Source: Acinetobacter corruptisaponis (GTDB lineage Bacteria > Pseudomonadota > Gammaproteobacteria > Pseudomonadales > Moraxellaceae). Taken from it: a stretch of DNA of 64,000 nt. The translations under genes were made by a program, and so were the position numbers. The stretch's first letter is position 1. Each line of letters begins with the position of its first letter. The notes below the pieces were generated by a model that was given only the letters and a program-made list of their open reading frames with translations, was not told the DNA's origin and did not search any database. The DNA lies in NCBI RefSeq assembly GCF_030053775.1, contig NZ_CP125669.1, positions 3,157,962 through 3,221,961 on the forward strand, read 5' to 3'. Shown here in pieces: positions 29,413 through 38,890 of this stretch.

Positions 29413-30162
29413 AAATTCATAGCTTATCATCATTGTCATTGAAAGAATTCCACCCAAAATGCAGCACAGTTTAAGAAAAACTGGAAAATGCTTCCAGGGT
29501 AACTGTGCTGTTCCATAAAGATACAAACTCTCTTTTCTGGAAATAGGATGAAATAATAAACCAATCCCTAACATCAGCATGAAAGGCAATATAAAACTAA
29601 TTTGAAATAATGCCTTAGGCGGATTCTGATAAATACTAAATAGACATCCACTCGAAATAAGAACAATCACACAGGCAATTATGCGGGTTTGTTGTCGAGA
29701 TTTAAAAAATTGGGCATCTAAAGCATATTGATCAATCACAGGGTGGAATACTGCTGGATCAGGTTGAGTTTGTTGCAGTATTTTTATTGCATTCAAAATT
29801 TGATAATAGTTTTTAGACTGGCGATAGGCTGTAATACAACCCCAAGCATACATTAAACTGATGAGGGCATAGCTGAACAGGGTTAAATCAGGAATCAGTG
29901 CCCATGCCATTAATGCAGAGATAAGGGTAAGAAAACCGCATAAAAATGTAATCGTTGAGAACTGGGCAATTTTAGAACGTAACCCAAGGCAGATAATACG
30001 TTTTCGGGATTCGAAAGTGGGCGCATCTGCACCAAGTGGTAATTTCCCTGACAATTTATCAATAAAAATATCAAGACTGCCATCAGTACGGTCTTGGCCC
30101 ACACCAAATTGAATGATCTGTTCTAATGTTGCAATGTGTTGCTGCGTGTCACCGTTTTTCAT
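29404..30162 (-). CDS. Hypothetical membrane protein (252 aa)
   Basis: Not recognised. The first ~65 residues are soluble. Then come two adjacent spans (about residues 67-112), a soluble middle section of about 50 residues with QQTQPDPAVF, and two or three further spans (about 158-175, 182-203 and 230-250). No enzymatic motif is visible. Its stop overlaps the acetyltransferase stop region by 9 bp in convergent orientation. Confidence 0.6.
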   Translation of the reverse strand: MKNGDTQQHIATLEQIIQFGVGQDRTDGSLDIFIDKLSGKLPLGADAPTFESRKRIICLGLRSKIAQFSTITFLCGFLTLISALMAWALIPDLTLFSYALISLMYAWGCITAYRQSKNYYQILNAIKILQQTQPDPAVFHPVIDQYALDAQFFKSRQQTRIIACVIVLISSGCLFSIYQNPPKALFQISFILPFMLMLGIGLLFHPISRKESLYLYGTAQLPWKHFPVFLKLCCILGGILSMTMMISYEFLS

Positions 30163-30470
30163 ACATATATGTCATTTTTGTTTTTGACACTAGCATAAGA
30201 AAAATTATTGATTCGTCAATACATTCAACTCAGCGTATCAATATAAGTTGACTTCAAGCTCAATAAGGTTTGATAAAGTTTTCTAAATAAAAATTTGTAA
30301 ATCATCTTATATTTTCATCAATTTATTGTTTTTGAACCTTTTATCGGAAAAAGAGTTTATTTTACTATTGGAATTATTATTTTATTGAATTTTATAAATA
30401 TTTATAAATAATAACGCTATATTCTATTTTATGTATTTATAGACTAAATAATGAAAATATGGGGAAAAAT
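30163..30470. other. AT-rich intergenic region between divergent genes
   Basis: About 300 bp of very AT-rich DNA. It must carry promoters in both directions, but I see no distinct operator, repeat or RNA. Confidence 0.35.
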
Positions 30471-30947
30471 ATGAATGTTAAATTTGTTGTGGTGGGGCTT
30501 CTGATTATTGGTGGATTATTCTATGGAACAGAAAAATACTGGCAGCATGAATTTGAGGAGACAGCACGAAATGGTCTAAAAAACTTTTCATATACACCAG
30601 AAATGAAAGATGCCATGAAAGACTTACCTATTAAGGCTGATATTCTCAATCAATATCCTAACCTGTTTTTTTACGTTGATTTTACTCAAGAGCTTCCAGC
30701 ACAGGCAGAAGCGATAATTAAGACTAAACTTATGGAAAATAGCCAGAGAATAGCTTGCCAGGTTTTTTCGAGGCTTCCTGAAAAAGAGGATAAAGATAAG
30801 GCAAAAGCTATTGTAAATGTTATAGAAGAAGATAATGTTGCCATGACCTATATCGTAAAAGCTCGTTTTGGTAAGGTTTTAATGGAACATAAACAGGTGC
30901 TTACACAATGTCCTGAATTTCAACTACTTAAACAAAGTGTGTCTTAG
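30471..30947 (+). CDS. Membrane-anchored hypothetical protein, tandem paralog 1
   Basis: I choose the ATG at 30471, which has a GGGGA site five bases upstream (158 aa). An ATG at 30459 adds four residues. The protein begins with one hydrophobic anchor (VVVGLLIIGGLFYG) and has a soluble ~130-residue domain. The central motif ILNQYPNLFFYVDF recurs as LLNQYPNIRIYQNF in the next gene, and both end in a region with a single conserved cysteine near the C-terminus (LTQCPEF / ISACPNF). The two are clearly tandem paralogs. Function unknown. It is AT-rich. Confidence 0.65.
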   Translation: MNVKFVVVGLLIIGGLFYGTEKYWQHEFEETARNGLKNFSYTPEMKDAMKDLPIKADILNQYPNLFFYVDFTQELPAQAEAIIKTKLMENSQRIACQVFSRLPEKEDKDKAKAIVNVIEEDNVAMTYIVKARFGKVLMEHKQVLTQCPEFQLLKQSVS

Positions 30948-31000
30948 GATTTTCTCAGACTGAAATATTGAGAATTACAGGGTTAGGAATCTGAATTGAC

Positions 31001-31561
31001 ATGAAAAATGTAATGATCGTTATTGCGATATTGATGATATTTTGGCAAGTCATCTATCCCAAATATCAGTCTTATAAATATGAAAAACAGGCTAGAGAAT
31101 ATTTAAAAACAACTTGGTCTGATGATACAAAAAAGGAAATTGCATCTAGGCAGCCACCAGGTTTGCAAATTGATCTTTTAAATCAATATCCCAATATTCG
31201 TATTTATCAAAACTTTTTAGTTAATGCCGTGGCTATTCCTGAATTGTTAAATAAACAAACATTCCAAAAGGCTTGGTGTAGTCAATTGAATGGATTGACA
31301 GCGATGGAGATTAAGCCACGTTTGGCGATGTTAAATGTATTGGAGCAAGATAAAGTCACTTTTTATTTAATAACCAAGGATAAATTTGGAAAGGAAATAT
31401 TTTCTTTTCAGCAAAGAATTTCAGCCTGTCCTAATTTTGATAAAATTCGGACTGCAAAACAGGGTGAAATCATTGAAGAACCTAGAGAAGTGACTCGTGT
31501 GCCAAGCGCTGCTCCAGCGGTTCAAGGTTCTTCAAGTGAGCGGGCTGCATCGCTTCACTAA
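31001..31561 (+). CDS. Membrane-anchored hypothetical protein, tandem paralog 2
   Basis: This 186-aa protein starts with a short hydrophobic anchor (MIVIAILMIFWQVIY) and shares the LLNQYPNI motif, the KFGKEIFSFQQ-type strand and a C-terminal cysteine with the gene 50 bp upstream. It carries an additional ~30-residue polar tail rich in Ser, Ala and Pro. Both are probably exported or inner-membrane anchored and co-transcribed. No known family is recognised. Confidence 0.65.
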   Translation: MKNVMIVIAILMIFWQVIYPKYQSYKYEKQAREYLKTTWSDDTKKEIASRQPPGLQIDLLNQYPNIRIYQNFLVNAVAIPELLNKQTFQKAWCSQLNGLTAMEIKPRLAMLNVLEQDKVTFYLITKDKFGKEIFSFQQRISACPNFDKIRTAKQGEIIEEPREVTRVPSAAPAVQGSSSERAASLH

Positions 31562-31576
31562 GTGACGTGTTCTGGT

Positions 31577-32194
31577 TTACTCAAAAGCACTGACATCACC
31601 GACACCACGACGTACAACGACAGGATTTTCTCCCGATAAATCCACAATACTGGTGGTGGATAAGGTGCCAAAACCACCATCCACAAATACATCAATCCGT
31701 TTACCCAACTGGTTTTCAATATCAAATGGATCATCCAACGGGTCTGCCTGATCAGGTAAAATCAGGGTACTGGTCAATAAAGGTTCACCCAGTTCTTTTA
31801 ATAATGCCTGAGCAATCGGATTGCTTGGAATGCGTAAACCAATGGTTTTTTTCTTCGGATGCATTAAACGCTTTGGCACCTCACTGGTTGCAGGCAAAAT
31901 AAAGGTGGTGACAGCAGGGGTATTATTTTTTAACAGCCGATACATGGCATTGTCCACTTTGGCATAGGTCGCAATGTCGGATAAGTCACAGCACATAATC
32001 GCATATTGATGCTTTGGACCCAGGCCACGAATCTGGGCAATCCGCTCCATCGCATTCTTGTTTCCAATCTGACAGCCAATTGCATAAGCTGCATCGGTTG
32101 GATAGACCACAACATCGCCTGCGCGAATACGTTCAACCGCCTGATTGATTAAGCGAGCCTGTGGATTTTCAGGATGAATATGTAAATGCAACAT
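31577..32194 (-). CDS. yciO: YrdC/YciO-family protein (threonylcarbamoyl-AMP synthase-like)
   Basis: A 205-aa member of the Sua5/YciO/YrdC fold. TsaC/Sua5 enzymes make threonylcarbamoyl-AMP from threonine, bicarbonate and ATP for the t6A tRNA modification; YciO is a related branch. The motif VVYPTDAAYAIGCQ corresponds to the family's PTDTVYGLG region, and the C-terminus ends with TSTILIP-like LTSTLILPDQ and STTSIVDLS. The HLHIHPENPQARLI opening resembles YciO. I therefore favour YciO over TsaC. Confidence 0.82.
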   Translation of the reverse strand: MLHLHIHPENPQARLINQAVERIRAGDVVVYPTDAAYAIGCQIGNKNAMERIAQIRGLGPKHQYAIMCCDLSDIATYAKVDNAMYRLLKNNTPAVTTFILPATSEVPKRLMHPKKKTIGLRIPSNPIAQALLKELGEPLLTSTLILPDQADPLDDPFDIENQLGKRIDVFVDGGFGTLSTTSIVDLSGENPVVVRRGVGDVSAFE

Positions 32195-32281
32195 TTTGTA
32201 GCTCCCTAATCTAAGTGGCTGAATTAATTATGAAACGTAATTTTACTGGGGCGCAAGGTCTGGATGTGGTAATTTTGTCAT

Positions 32282-32944
32282 TTAATCAAGGTATTCACGT
32301 TTAAATTCATCGAGTTGTAACGGCATGCCTTGACGTGTGCATAGGCAGATATAATGAATGAAATGTGCTGCATCACGAGGTAGCTTTGCTTCACCCGAAA
32401 AATAACGCTGTACTTGGGCAAAAACATTGTCTTTAAACTTTTGCCCATTGCCACCATCACCTGTCAAGTTATCCAGAGACACACGGAATTTCCGACCAAA
32501 AGCGGTTGCAAATAACCATTCAATGGCCTGTGGCTTGATTTCAACCTGTTCAAATAAAGCCTGTTGCTCGGCGCTGCGGCCATCGGGTGCATACCAATAT
32601 CCCAGATCAGGTAAAATACGTCGCTTCTCACCAGAAATAGACCAGTGGCTAATTTCATGCAGGGCACTGTTAAAGAAACCATGGGCAAACTGGATTCGTG
32701 CAGGCTGTTCAGCGGTGGCTGGGAAATATTCTGGTTCAAAATCACCTTTAACCAAGGTGACATTATGGTGGGAAAACCAGTGATTAAAGTGTAAAATAAG
32801 CCAATCAACCTGCTCTGGTTCTGTTGTTAAGTTTTGCCAGGATGAGCGTTGCACTTGATCTGGTGATAACACAGGCGAAAGGGTTGAATGGGTTCCAACA
32901 AGTAATGAAGTTGTTACTTCAGGTTGCGGCTGCAACAGGTGCAT
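32282..32944 (-). CDS. epmC: Elongation factor P hydroxylase
   Basis: EpmC (YfcM) hydroxylates the beta-lysylated lysine of elongation factor P. The 220-aa protein contains the family core: FAHGFFNSALHEISHWSI with metal-binding histidines, GEKRRILPDLGYWYAPDGRSAEQQ, and FATAFGRKFRVSLDNL. The first ~45 residues are less conserved and longer than in E. coli YfcM, so the true start may be internal. It is a single gene, divergent from yceD. Confidence 0.85.
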   Translation of the reverse strand: MHLLQPQPEVTTSLLVGTHSTLSPVLSPDQVQRSSWQNLTTEPEQVDWLILHFNHWFSHHNVTLVKGDFEPEYFPATAEQPARIQFAHGFFNSALHEISHWSISGEKRRILPDLGYWYAPDGRSAEQQALFEQVEIKPQAIEWLFATAFGRKFRVSLDNLTGDGGNGQKFKDNVFAQVQRYFSGEAKLPRDAAHFIHYICLCTRQGMPLQLDEFKREYLD

Positions 32945-33040
32945 TGCTTAACTTACCCCAAGTTCTGTCTAAAGAAGTGCAAAATTGTATCTTAATCTTT
33001 GACAGAGTACCGATGAATTTGTAGAATTGCCGCCTTAATT

Positions 33041-33601
33041 ATGTCAGCAAACACTTTTCCAAGCCAAATCGAGCCATTTAAATGGGCTGAACAGGGCTAT
33101 ACATGGTCAGGAACACTGCCGTTGTCTCGCTTTGCTCGTATTGCTCGAGAAGCTGTTGGTTCAATTGATGATCAATTGATCAACATAGACTGTAAGCTAT
33201 CAATGGATGCCTATCATCGTATTGTATGGCTGGATGGACATATTGACGCCAAAGTTCCAATGGAGTGCCAACGTTGTTTGGGGCCTGTTGAAATTGAACT
33301 GGTTTCAGATTTTCATTTAGCCTTGGTTGATGATGAGTCACTGATAGAGCGATTGGATGAGGATGCTGATTTCATCGTCTTAGGTGAAAGTGAGTCTTCG
33401 AAAAAAGGTGATTTTGATACGCCTGCTTCCATTGACTTGCTCGCATTGCTAGAAGATGAATTGTTATTGTTGATGCCTTTGTCTCCCAAGCATGATGCCT
33501 GTGAGCATAAGCATCAACCTGCCGTTCAGGAAGTTGTTGAAGAAAAACGGGACAATCCGTTTGATGTTTTGGCAAGTTTGAAAGGCAAACTTAACTCATA
33601 A
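33041..33601 (+). CDS. yceD: YceD family protein (DUF177), 23S rRNA accumulation
   Basis: YceD is a conserved small protein linked to 23S rRNA accumulation and nearly always encoded before rpmF. This 186-aa copy has the two cysteine pairs' hallmark segment VPMECQRCLGPVEIEL, an acidic central strand, and the C-terminal NPFDVLASLKGKL motif. rpmF follows 79 bp downstream on the same strand, as in most gammaproteobacteria. Confidence 0.9.
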   Translation: MSANTFPSQIEPFKWAEQGYTWSGTLPLSRFARIAREAVGSIDDQLINIDCKLSMDAYHRIVWLDGHIDAKVPMECQRCLGPVEIELVSDFHLALVDDESLIERLDEDADFIVLGESESSKKGDFDTPASIDLLALLEDELLLLMPLSPKHDACEHKHQPAVQEVVEEKRDNPFDVLASLKGKLNS

Positions 33602-33680
33602 CACAAATTGTGTTATCATGTTGAGTTAAGACAACTGAATTTGTTCTGATCCATTTTTTCGATCTTTGTAAGGAGCCATC

Positions 33681-33866
33681 ATGGCCGTTCAGCAAAACCG
33701 TAAAAGTCGCTCTCGCCGTGACATGCGCCGTTCACATGACGCTTTAACCGAGAATGCATTATCTGTAGACCAAACTACTGGTGAAACTCATCGTCGTCAC
33801 CATGTGACTAAAGACGGTATTTACCGTGGTCGTCAATTATTCGCTAAAGCAGCTGATGCTGAATAA
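33681..33866 (+). CDS. rpmF: 50S ribosomal protein L32
   Basis: A 61-aa basic protein with the L32 opening [20 protein letters not shown] and the closing GIYRGRQLF. It is part of the large ribosomal subunit. An AAGGAG site lies upstream. It is followed by a strong terminator, so fabD is at least partly transcribed separately. plsX and fabH, which follow rpmF in E. coli, are absent here. Confidence 0.97.
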   Translation: MAVQQNRKSRSRRDMRRSHDALTENALSVDQTTGETHRRHHVTKDGIYRGRQLFAKAADAE

Positions 33867-33910
33867 TTGAGTCATATGCATTAAGCGTTAGCTTAAAGTA
33901 TAGAAAAAAT

Positions 33911-33934
33911 GGGAGCGAAAGCTCCCTTTTTTGT
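33911..33934 (+). terminator. Terminator after rpmF
   Basis: GGGAGC/GCTCCC with a GAAA loop (33911-33926) and a T-run. Confidence 0.9.
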
Positions 33935-34063
33935 TGTTTTTCGCAATTAAAAAACGATTTAATCAATGGTAAATTGCCGCATCGGGAAAGAGTCTGTTGC
34001 CATTCTCATGTAATATCGTGGGTATGGATCAAACTGGCAATAGACCATTTTAAGGATTTTTAT

Positions 34064-35050
34064 ATGTCGATTAAACGACTTGGGCAGGTAGCTCAAGCAA
34101 CAAAAACAGCATTTGTTTTTCCAGGTCAGGGCTCACAAAAAGTGGGTATGCTGGCTGAACTCGCAGAGCAGTTTAGTGTCGTTAAAGATACATTCACAGA
34201 AGCTTCAGAAGCAGTTGACTTTGACCTTTGGCAGATTGCACAAAGTGGTGAGGGGCTGGATCAGACTGAGAATACCCAGCCTGTATTACTCACGGCCAGC
34301 ATTGCCTTATGGCGTGTCTGGCTGGAACTGGGTGGTGTTGCACCAAAATTCCTTGCTGGCCATTCTTTAGGAGAATATAGCGCACTGGTTGCGGCAGAAG
34401 CCATGACCCTTGCCGATGCGGTGAAACTGGTCAATTTACGCGGTAAATTGATGCAGAATGCAGTTCCTCAAGGTGAGGGGGCAATGGCGGCAATTTTAGG
34501 CTTGGCCGATGAGAAAGTGATTGAGCTTTGTAAAAATGCGTCTGCCGCTGGTCAGGGTTCAGTTGATGCCGCCAATTATAATGCGCAGGGGCAGGTGGTC
34601 ATTGCGGGTAGCACGGCATTGGTTCAGCAAGTCATGGCTGAGGCAAAAGAGCAGTCTGGTAAGGCGATAGCCCTGCCTGTATCTGTCCCATCTCATTGTT
34701 CCCTCATGAAACCTGCTGCTGAACAGTTTGCTGAAGCTTTGGAACAAACTGCCATTGAGCTACCCCGCATTCCTGTAATACAAAATGTCAACGCGGAAAT
34801 CGCAACGGATGTTGCCCAGTTACGTCAGGCGCTCACTGCTCAGTTGTACCAGTCGGTGCAATGGACACGTACCATGCAATATCTACAGGATCAGGGTATT
34901 CAGTATGTGGTTGAATGTGGACCAGGTACGGTGCTCAGCAATCTTGCCAAGCGATTACCGAACATAGAAAAAGCATTTGCAATTGATAGCAAAGCACGTA
35001 TGGAAGATGCCCTAAGCGCGGTCTTGGTGGCAGAAGGAAAAATTGCATGA
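34064..35050 (+). CDS. fabD: Malonyl-CoA:ACP transacylase
   Basis: FabD loads malonyl groups onto acyl carrier protein to feed fatty acid synthesis. The protein has GQGSQKVGM, the catalytic serine in GHSLGEYSALVAA, and the PVSVPSHCSLM segment holding the catalytic histidine. I use the ATG at 34064, with a TAAGGA site eight bases upstream, giving 328 aa. An in-frame TTG at 33974 is unlikely. It overlaps fabG by 4 bp. Confidence 0.95.
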   Translation: MSIKRLGQVAQATKTAFVFPGQGSQKVGMLAELAEQFSVVKDTFTEASEAVDFDLWQIAQSGEGLDQTENTQPVLLTASIALWRVWLELGGVAPKFLAGHSLGEYSALVAAEAMTLADAVKLVNLRGKLMQNAVPQGEGAMAAILGLADEKVIELCKNASAAGQGSVDAANYNAQGQVVIAGSTALVQQVMAEAKEQSGKAIALPVSVPSHCSLMKPAAEQFAEALEQTAIELPRIPVIQNVNAEIATDVAQLRQALTAQLYQSVQWTRTMQYLQDQGIQYVVECGPGTVLSNLAKRLPNIEKAFAIDSKARMEDALSAVLVAEGKIA

Positions 35051-35781
35051 CACAACAACGAAAGGTTGCGTTGGTGACAGGAGCAAGCCGAGGAATTGGC
35101 GCAGCAATTGCACAGCAACTCATTCAAGACGGTTTTTTTGTGGTTGGAACTGCGACCTCTGAATCAGGCGCACAAAAACTGACAGAAAGCTTTGCTGAAA
35201 ACGGAACAGGCGCTGTGCTTGATGTCCGTAACGGTGAGGCCATTGATGCGCTGGTTTCAGACATCGAGCAAAAACATGGTGCGGTTCTTGTATTGGTCAA
35301 TAATGCTGGAATCACCAAGGACAACTTGTTGCTTCGCATGTCTGAAGATGACTGGGATGACATTCTTAATATTCATCTGAAAGCTGTTTACCGTTTATCC
35401 AAGCGGGTACTCAAGGGCATGACCAAGGCACGTTTTGGACGCATTATCAACATCAGTTCAGTGGTTGCACATTTTGCCAATCCAGGACAGGCCAATTACT
35501 CCGCAGCGAAAGCAGGCATTGAGGCATTCAGCCGTAGCCTAGCCAAGGAGATGGGCAGCCGCCAGATTACGGTCAACAGTGTGGCACCTGGTTTTATTGC
35601 AACAGAAATGACTGATCAGTTAAGCGAAGATGTTCGTAAAAAGATGAGTGATCAAGTAGCTTTAAATCGTCTGGGTGAACCACAAGATATTGCGAATGCA
35701 GTGAGTTTCCTTGCCAGCGATAAGGCTAGTTACATTACTGGTACAGTTTTACACGTAAATGGTGGTTTATACATGGCCTAA
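35047..35781 (+). CDS. fabG: 3-oxoacyl-ACP reductase
   Basis: FabG is the NADPH-dependent short-chain dehydrogenase that reduces beta-ketoacyl-ACP. The 244-aa protein shows the TGASRGIG nucleotide site, NNAGIT, the catalytic serine in INISSVVAHF and YSAAK, and the C-terminal TGTVLHVNGGLYM. It overlaps fabD by ATGA and lies 86 bp before acpP. Confidence 0.97.
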   Translation: MTQQRKVALVTGASRGIGAAIAQQLIQDGFFVVGTATSESGAQKLTESFAENGTGAVLDVRNGEAIDALVSDIEQKHGAVLVLVNNAGITKDNLLLRMSEDDWDDILNIHLKAVYRLSKRVLKGMTKARFGRIINISSVVAHFANPGQANYSAAKAGIEAFSRSLAKEMGSRQITVNSVAPGFIATEMTDQLSEDVRKKMSDQVALNRLGEPQDIANAVSFLASDKASYITGTVLHVNGGLYMA

Positions 35782-35867
35782 GTGGTGATGTATAAACTTT
35801 TAAAAATTTTTATATTCAATTAAACTAGTGGCAAATTAAAACGCCACAAGCAATGAGGAGAATTCCT

Positions 35868-36104
35868 GTGAGCGATATCGAACAACGCATCAAACAAGCT
35901 GTAGCTGAACAATTAGGTATGCGTGCTGAAGAGATCAAGAATGAAGCATCTTTCATGGATGATTTAGGTGCTGACTCTTTGGATTTGGTTGAACTTGTAA
36001 TGTCTTTTGAAAATGATTTTGACATCACCATTCCAGATGAAGATTCAAATGAAATTACAACAGTTCAATCTGCAATTGATTATGTAACCAAGAAACTTGG
36101 TTAA
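35868..36104 (+). CDS. acpP: Acyl carrier protein
   Basis: The 78-aa carrier has the phosphopantetheine attachment serine in [15 protein letters not shown] and the acidic helix pattern of AcpP. I take the GTG at 35868, which has an AGGAG site eight bases upstream and gives the usual [10 protein letters not shown] start. An upstream in-frame ATG (35853) lies over that site. A terminator follows. Confidence 0.96.
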   Translation: MSDIEQRIKQAVAEQLGMRAEEIKNEASFMDDLGADSLDLVELVMSFENDFDITIPDEDSNEITTVQSAIDYVTKKLG

Positions 36105-36120
36105 TCATCCTGCATGATCG

Positions 36121-36147
36121 AAAGCCACCGCAAGGTGGCTTTTTTAT
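36121..36147 (+). terminator. Terminator after acpP
   Basis: GCCACC/GGTGGC (36124-36139) with a GCAA loop and T-run. A near copy follows the next gene. Confidence 0.9.
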
Positions 36148-36291
36148 GGGCTTAACTTTTCGCTGGAGAGAACATATACATATTTTTACAAGAAAAAATA
36201 AACTCTGGATATGAAAAATAACGATTTGAGTGTATAAAATTTATTCGATTTAAAATAACGAATTAAATCATAAAAAATAAAGGGAAATTTT

Positions 36292-36534
36292 ATGGATATA
36301 GCAAAACGTATTAAACAAATCATCATTGAGCAATTTAGTGTAGATGAGCAGGAGGTTAAGCCTCATGCAACTTTTACAGAGGATTTAGGGGCCGATTCAT
36401 TGGGGGTGGTTGAACTCATTATGGCTCTTGAAAGTGAGTTTGGTATTCAAATTCCATATGAAGCGGCAGAGAAAATTATCACAGTCCAATCCGCAATTGA
36501 TTATATGGCGAATATTGTGGGAGAAAATGCCTAA
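36292..36534 (+). CDS. Second acyl carrier protein, tandem paralog of acpP
   Basis: An 80-aa paralog of AcpP with the attachment serine conserved in [15 protein letters not shown]. Similarity extends over the whole length ([23 protein letters not shown]). The second helix has DSLG in place of DSLD, and the loop before helix 3 differs (YEAAEKIIT versus DEDSNEITT). The terminator following it is also a near copy of the one after acpP, so the gene probably arose by tandem duplication and then diverged. It may serve a specialised acyl pathway. It has its own spacer of about 190 bp, AT-rich, likely with a promoter. Confidence 0.85.
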   Translation: MDIAKRIKQIIIEQFSVDEQEVKPHATFTEDLGADSLGVVELIMALESEFGIQIPYEAAEKIITVQSAIDYMANIVGENA

Positions 36535-36558
36535 ATTGCATCATGCCTTAAGTTGATC

Positions 36559-36588
36559 GAAAGCCATCGTAAGGTGGCTTTTTTGTGT
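36559..36588 (+). terminator. Terminator after the second acyl carrier gene
   Basis: AAGCCAT/GGTGGCTT stem with a T-run, closely similar to 36121-36147, including the preceding TGATCGA. Confidence 0.85.
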
Positions 36589-36751
36589 ATGTAGAGAAAT
36601 GAATAAACATATTTAACCTGATTCTAATGAATATACATATAGTTACAAGACCTCGTTAAATTGAAACTCGAGTCATTTATTTTTTCTGTATAACTAATAA
36701 GTAGGTCGATTCTGGCTAAGCATCATTAAATAACTATAGAGGAAATAACAA

Positions 36752-37225
36752 ATGGGTCTTTTTGATTTTGTTAAAGGTATTGGTAAGAAAAATACGGCAC
36801 CAGCAGAGCCACAAGCTGCTCCAGCAACGCCAGCTGAACCCTCAGCTCAAGAAGTTGCAAATAAGTTATTAGGTTTAATTAAAAGTCTAGGTTTGGGTGT
36901 TGAGGGTTTATCCGTTACCTATAACGGTACAACTGATCTGGCAACAATTAAAGGGCAAGTCAAAAGTCAGGCTGATAAAGAAAAGATTGTACTTGCAGTT
37001 GGAAATGTTGACCATGTGGCACAAGTTGATGACCAGATGACAGTTGAAGCACCTGAACCTGAAAGCAAATTCTATACAGTGAAATCAGGAGATAACTTAT
37101 CTAAGATTTCAAAAGAATATTATGGTGATCCAAACCAGTACAACAAAATTTTTGAGGCAAACCGACCGTTGTTAAAAAATGCCGATGACATTTTTCCTGG
37201 TCAGGTGTTGCGTATTCCGCAGTAA
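36752..37225 (+). CDS. BON-LysM protein, Kbp/YgaU-like
   Basis: A 157-aa protein with an N-terminal MGLFDFVKGIGKK motif as in E. coli Kbp (YgaU), an Ala/Pro/Glu-rich linker, a BON-like domain (residues ~35-95) and a C-terminal LysM domain beginning YTVKSGDNLSKISKEYYG. Kbp binds potassium in E. coli and is cytoplasmic despite its LysM domain; there is no signal peptide here either. Single gene with its own terminator. Confidence 0.85.
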   Translation: MGLFDFVKGIGKKNTAPAEPQAAPATPAEPSAQEVANKLLGLIKSLGLGVEGLSVTYNGTTDLATIKGQVKSQADKEKIVLAVGNVDHVAQVDDQMTVEAPEPESKFYTVKSGDNLSKISKEYYGDPNQYNKIFEANRPLLKNADDIFPGQVLRIPQ

Positions 37226-37239
37226 TTTGTGAATTGTAA

Positions 37240-37265
37240 AAAAGGCGCATAGGCGCCTTTTTTAT
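37240..37265 (+). terminator. Terminator after the LysM gene
   Basis: AAGGCGC/GGCGCCTT type stem (37242-37259) with a T-run, between convergent genes. Confidence 0.85.
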
Positions 37266-37303
37266 TTAATAAATTCTAGACGATTTATCAATTTGAAAAT
37301 AGC

Positions 37304-38083
<780 letters not shown>

Positions 38084-38164
38084 TTATGTTGTCATTTAGG
38101 CTAGTATAGGGGAGTTTTGAGAAACTCTCGATGATGTTGTGTAGGGCTGTAAGAGATTGAACGA

Positions 38165-38839
38165 ATGACGATCAAAAATATTCTGATAGATTTGGATGGA
38201 ACATTAACTGACCCGAAAGCGGGGATTCATCGTTCAATTCGTTATGCTTTAGAAAAACTAGGTCACCCCTTAGCTGATGAAGTTGATCTGGACTGGACCA
38301 TTGGACCACCGCTGAAAGCGTCATTGGCAAAATTATTGAATACTCAGGATGATGACTTGGCTGAACAGGCATTACTTGCTTATCGTGAATGTTTTTCGGT
38401 GACGGGTTTATTTGAAAATGAAGTTTACCCTACAGTTGCCGAGACTTTACAGCAATTGCAAGCACAAGGTTATGCTTTATTTCTAGCGACAGCGAAGCCA
38501 ACGATTTTTGCCAAACAAATCCTTGTGCATTTTCAGCTCGATTCATATTTTACTGAAATGTATGGCAGTGAGTTGACAGGTGAGCGTACCAATAAGGCAG
38601 ACTTAATTGCTTATATTCTGGAACAGGAAAATTTGAATGCTGCTGAATGTATCATGGTCGGAGATCGTCAGTATGACATTATTGGCGCGCGTACCAATGG
38701 TATTGACACCATTGCGGTGAATTATGGTTATGGAACGGCAGAGGAACTCGCCCAAGCACAACCCATCACACAGATTTCCCAGTTTAGTGAGTTGATTGGA
38801 TGTATGGCTGAATTAAATGCAGAGCGAAAAGTTTCTTGA
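38165..38839 (+). CDS. HAD-family phosphatase, phosphoglycolate phosphatase-like
   Basis: The 224-aa protein has the HAD nucleophile motif DLDGTLTDPKAGI, the motif II threonine in LFLATAKP, the motif III lysine in RTNKADLIAYI and motif IV MVGDRQYDIIGA. A cap domain is inserted between motifs I and II. It resembles Gph or 5'-nucleotidase-like members, but substrate cannot be deduced. A perfect 12-bp hairpin terminator follows. Confidence 0.88.
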   Translation: MTIKNILIDLDGTLTDPKAGIHRSIRYALEKLGHPLADEVDLDWTIGPPLKASLAKLLNTQDDDLAEQALLAYRECFSVTGLFENEVYPTVAETLQQLQAQGYALFLATAKPTIFAKQILVHFQLDSYFTEMYGSELTGERTNKADLIAYILEQENLNAAECIMVGDRQYDIIGARTNGIDTIAVNYGYGTAEELAQAQPITQISQFSELIGCMAELNAERKVS

Positions 38840-38852
38840 AGTGTCACTGATA

Positions 38853-38885
38853 AAAATGCCTCGATGTTTCGAGGCATTTTTATGT
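38853..38885. terminator. Bidirectional terminator between HAD gene and ribB
   Basis: AAAATGCCTCGA/TCGAGGCATTTT, a perfect 12-bp stem (38853-38880) with T-runs on both strands, between convergent stops. Confidence 0.92.
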
Positions 38886-38890
38886 TTTAA

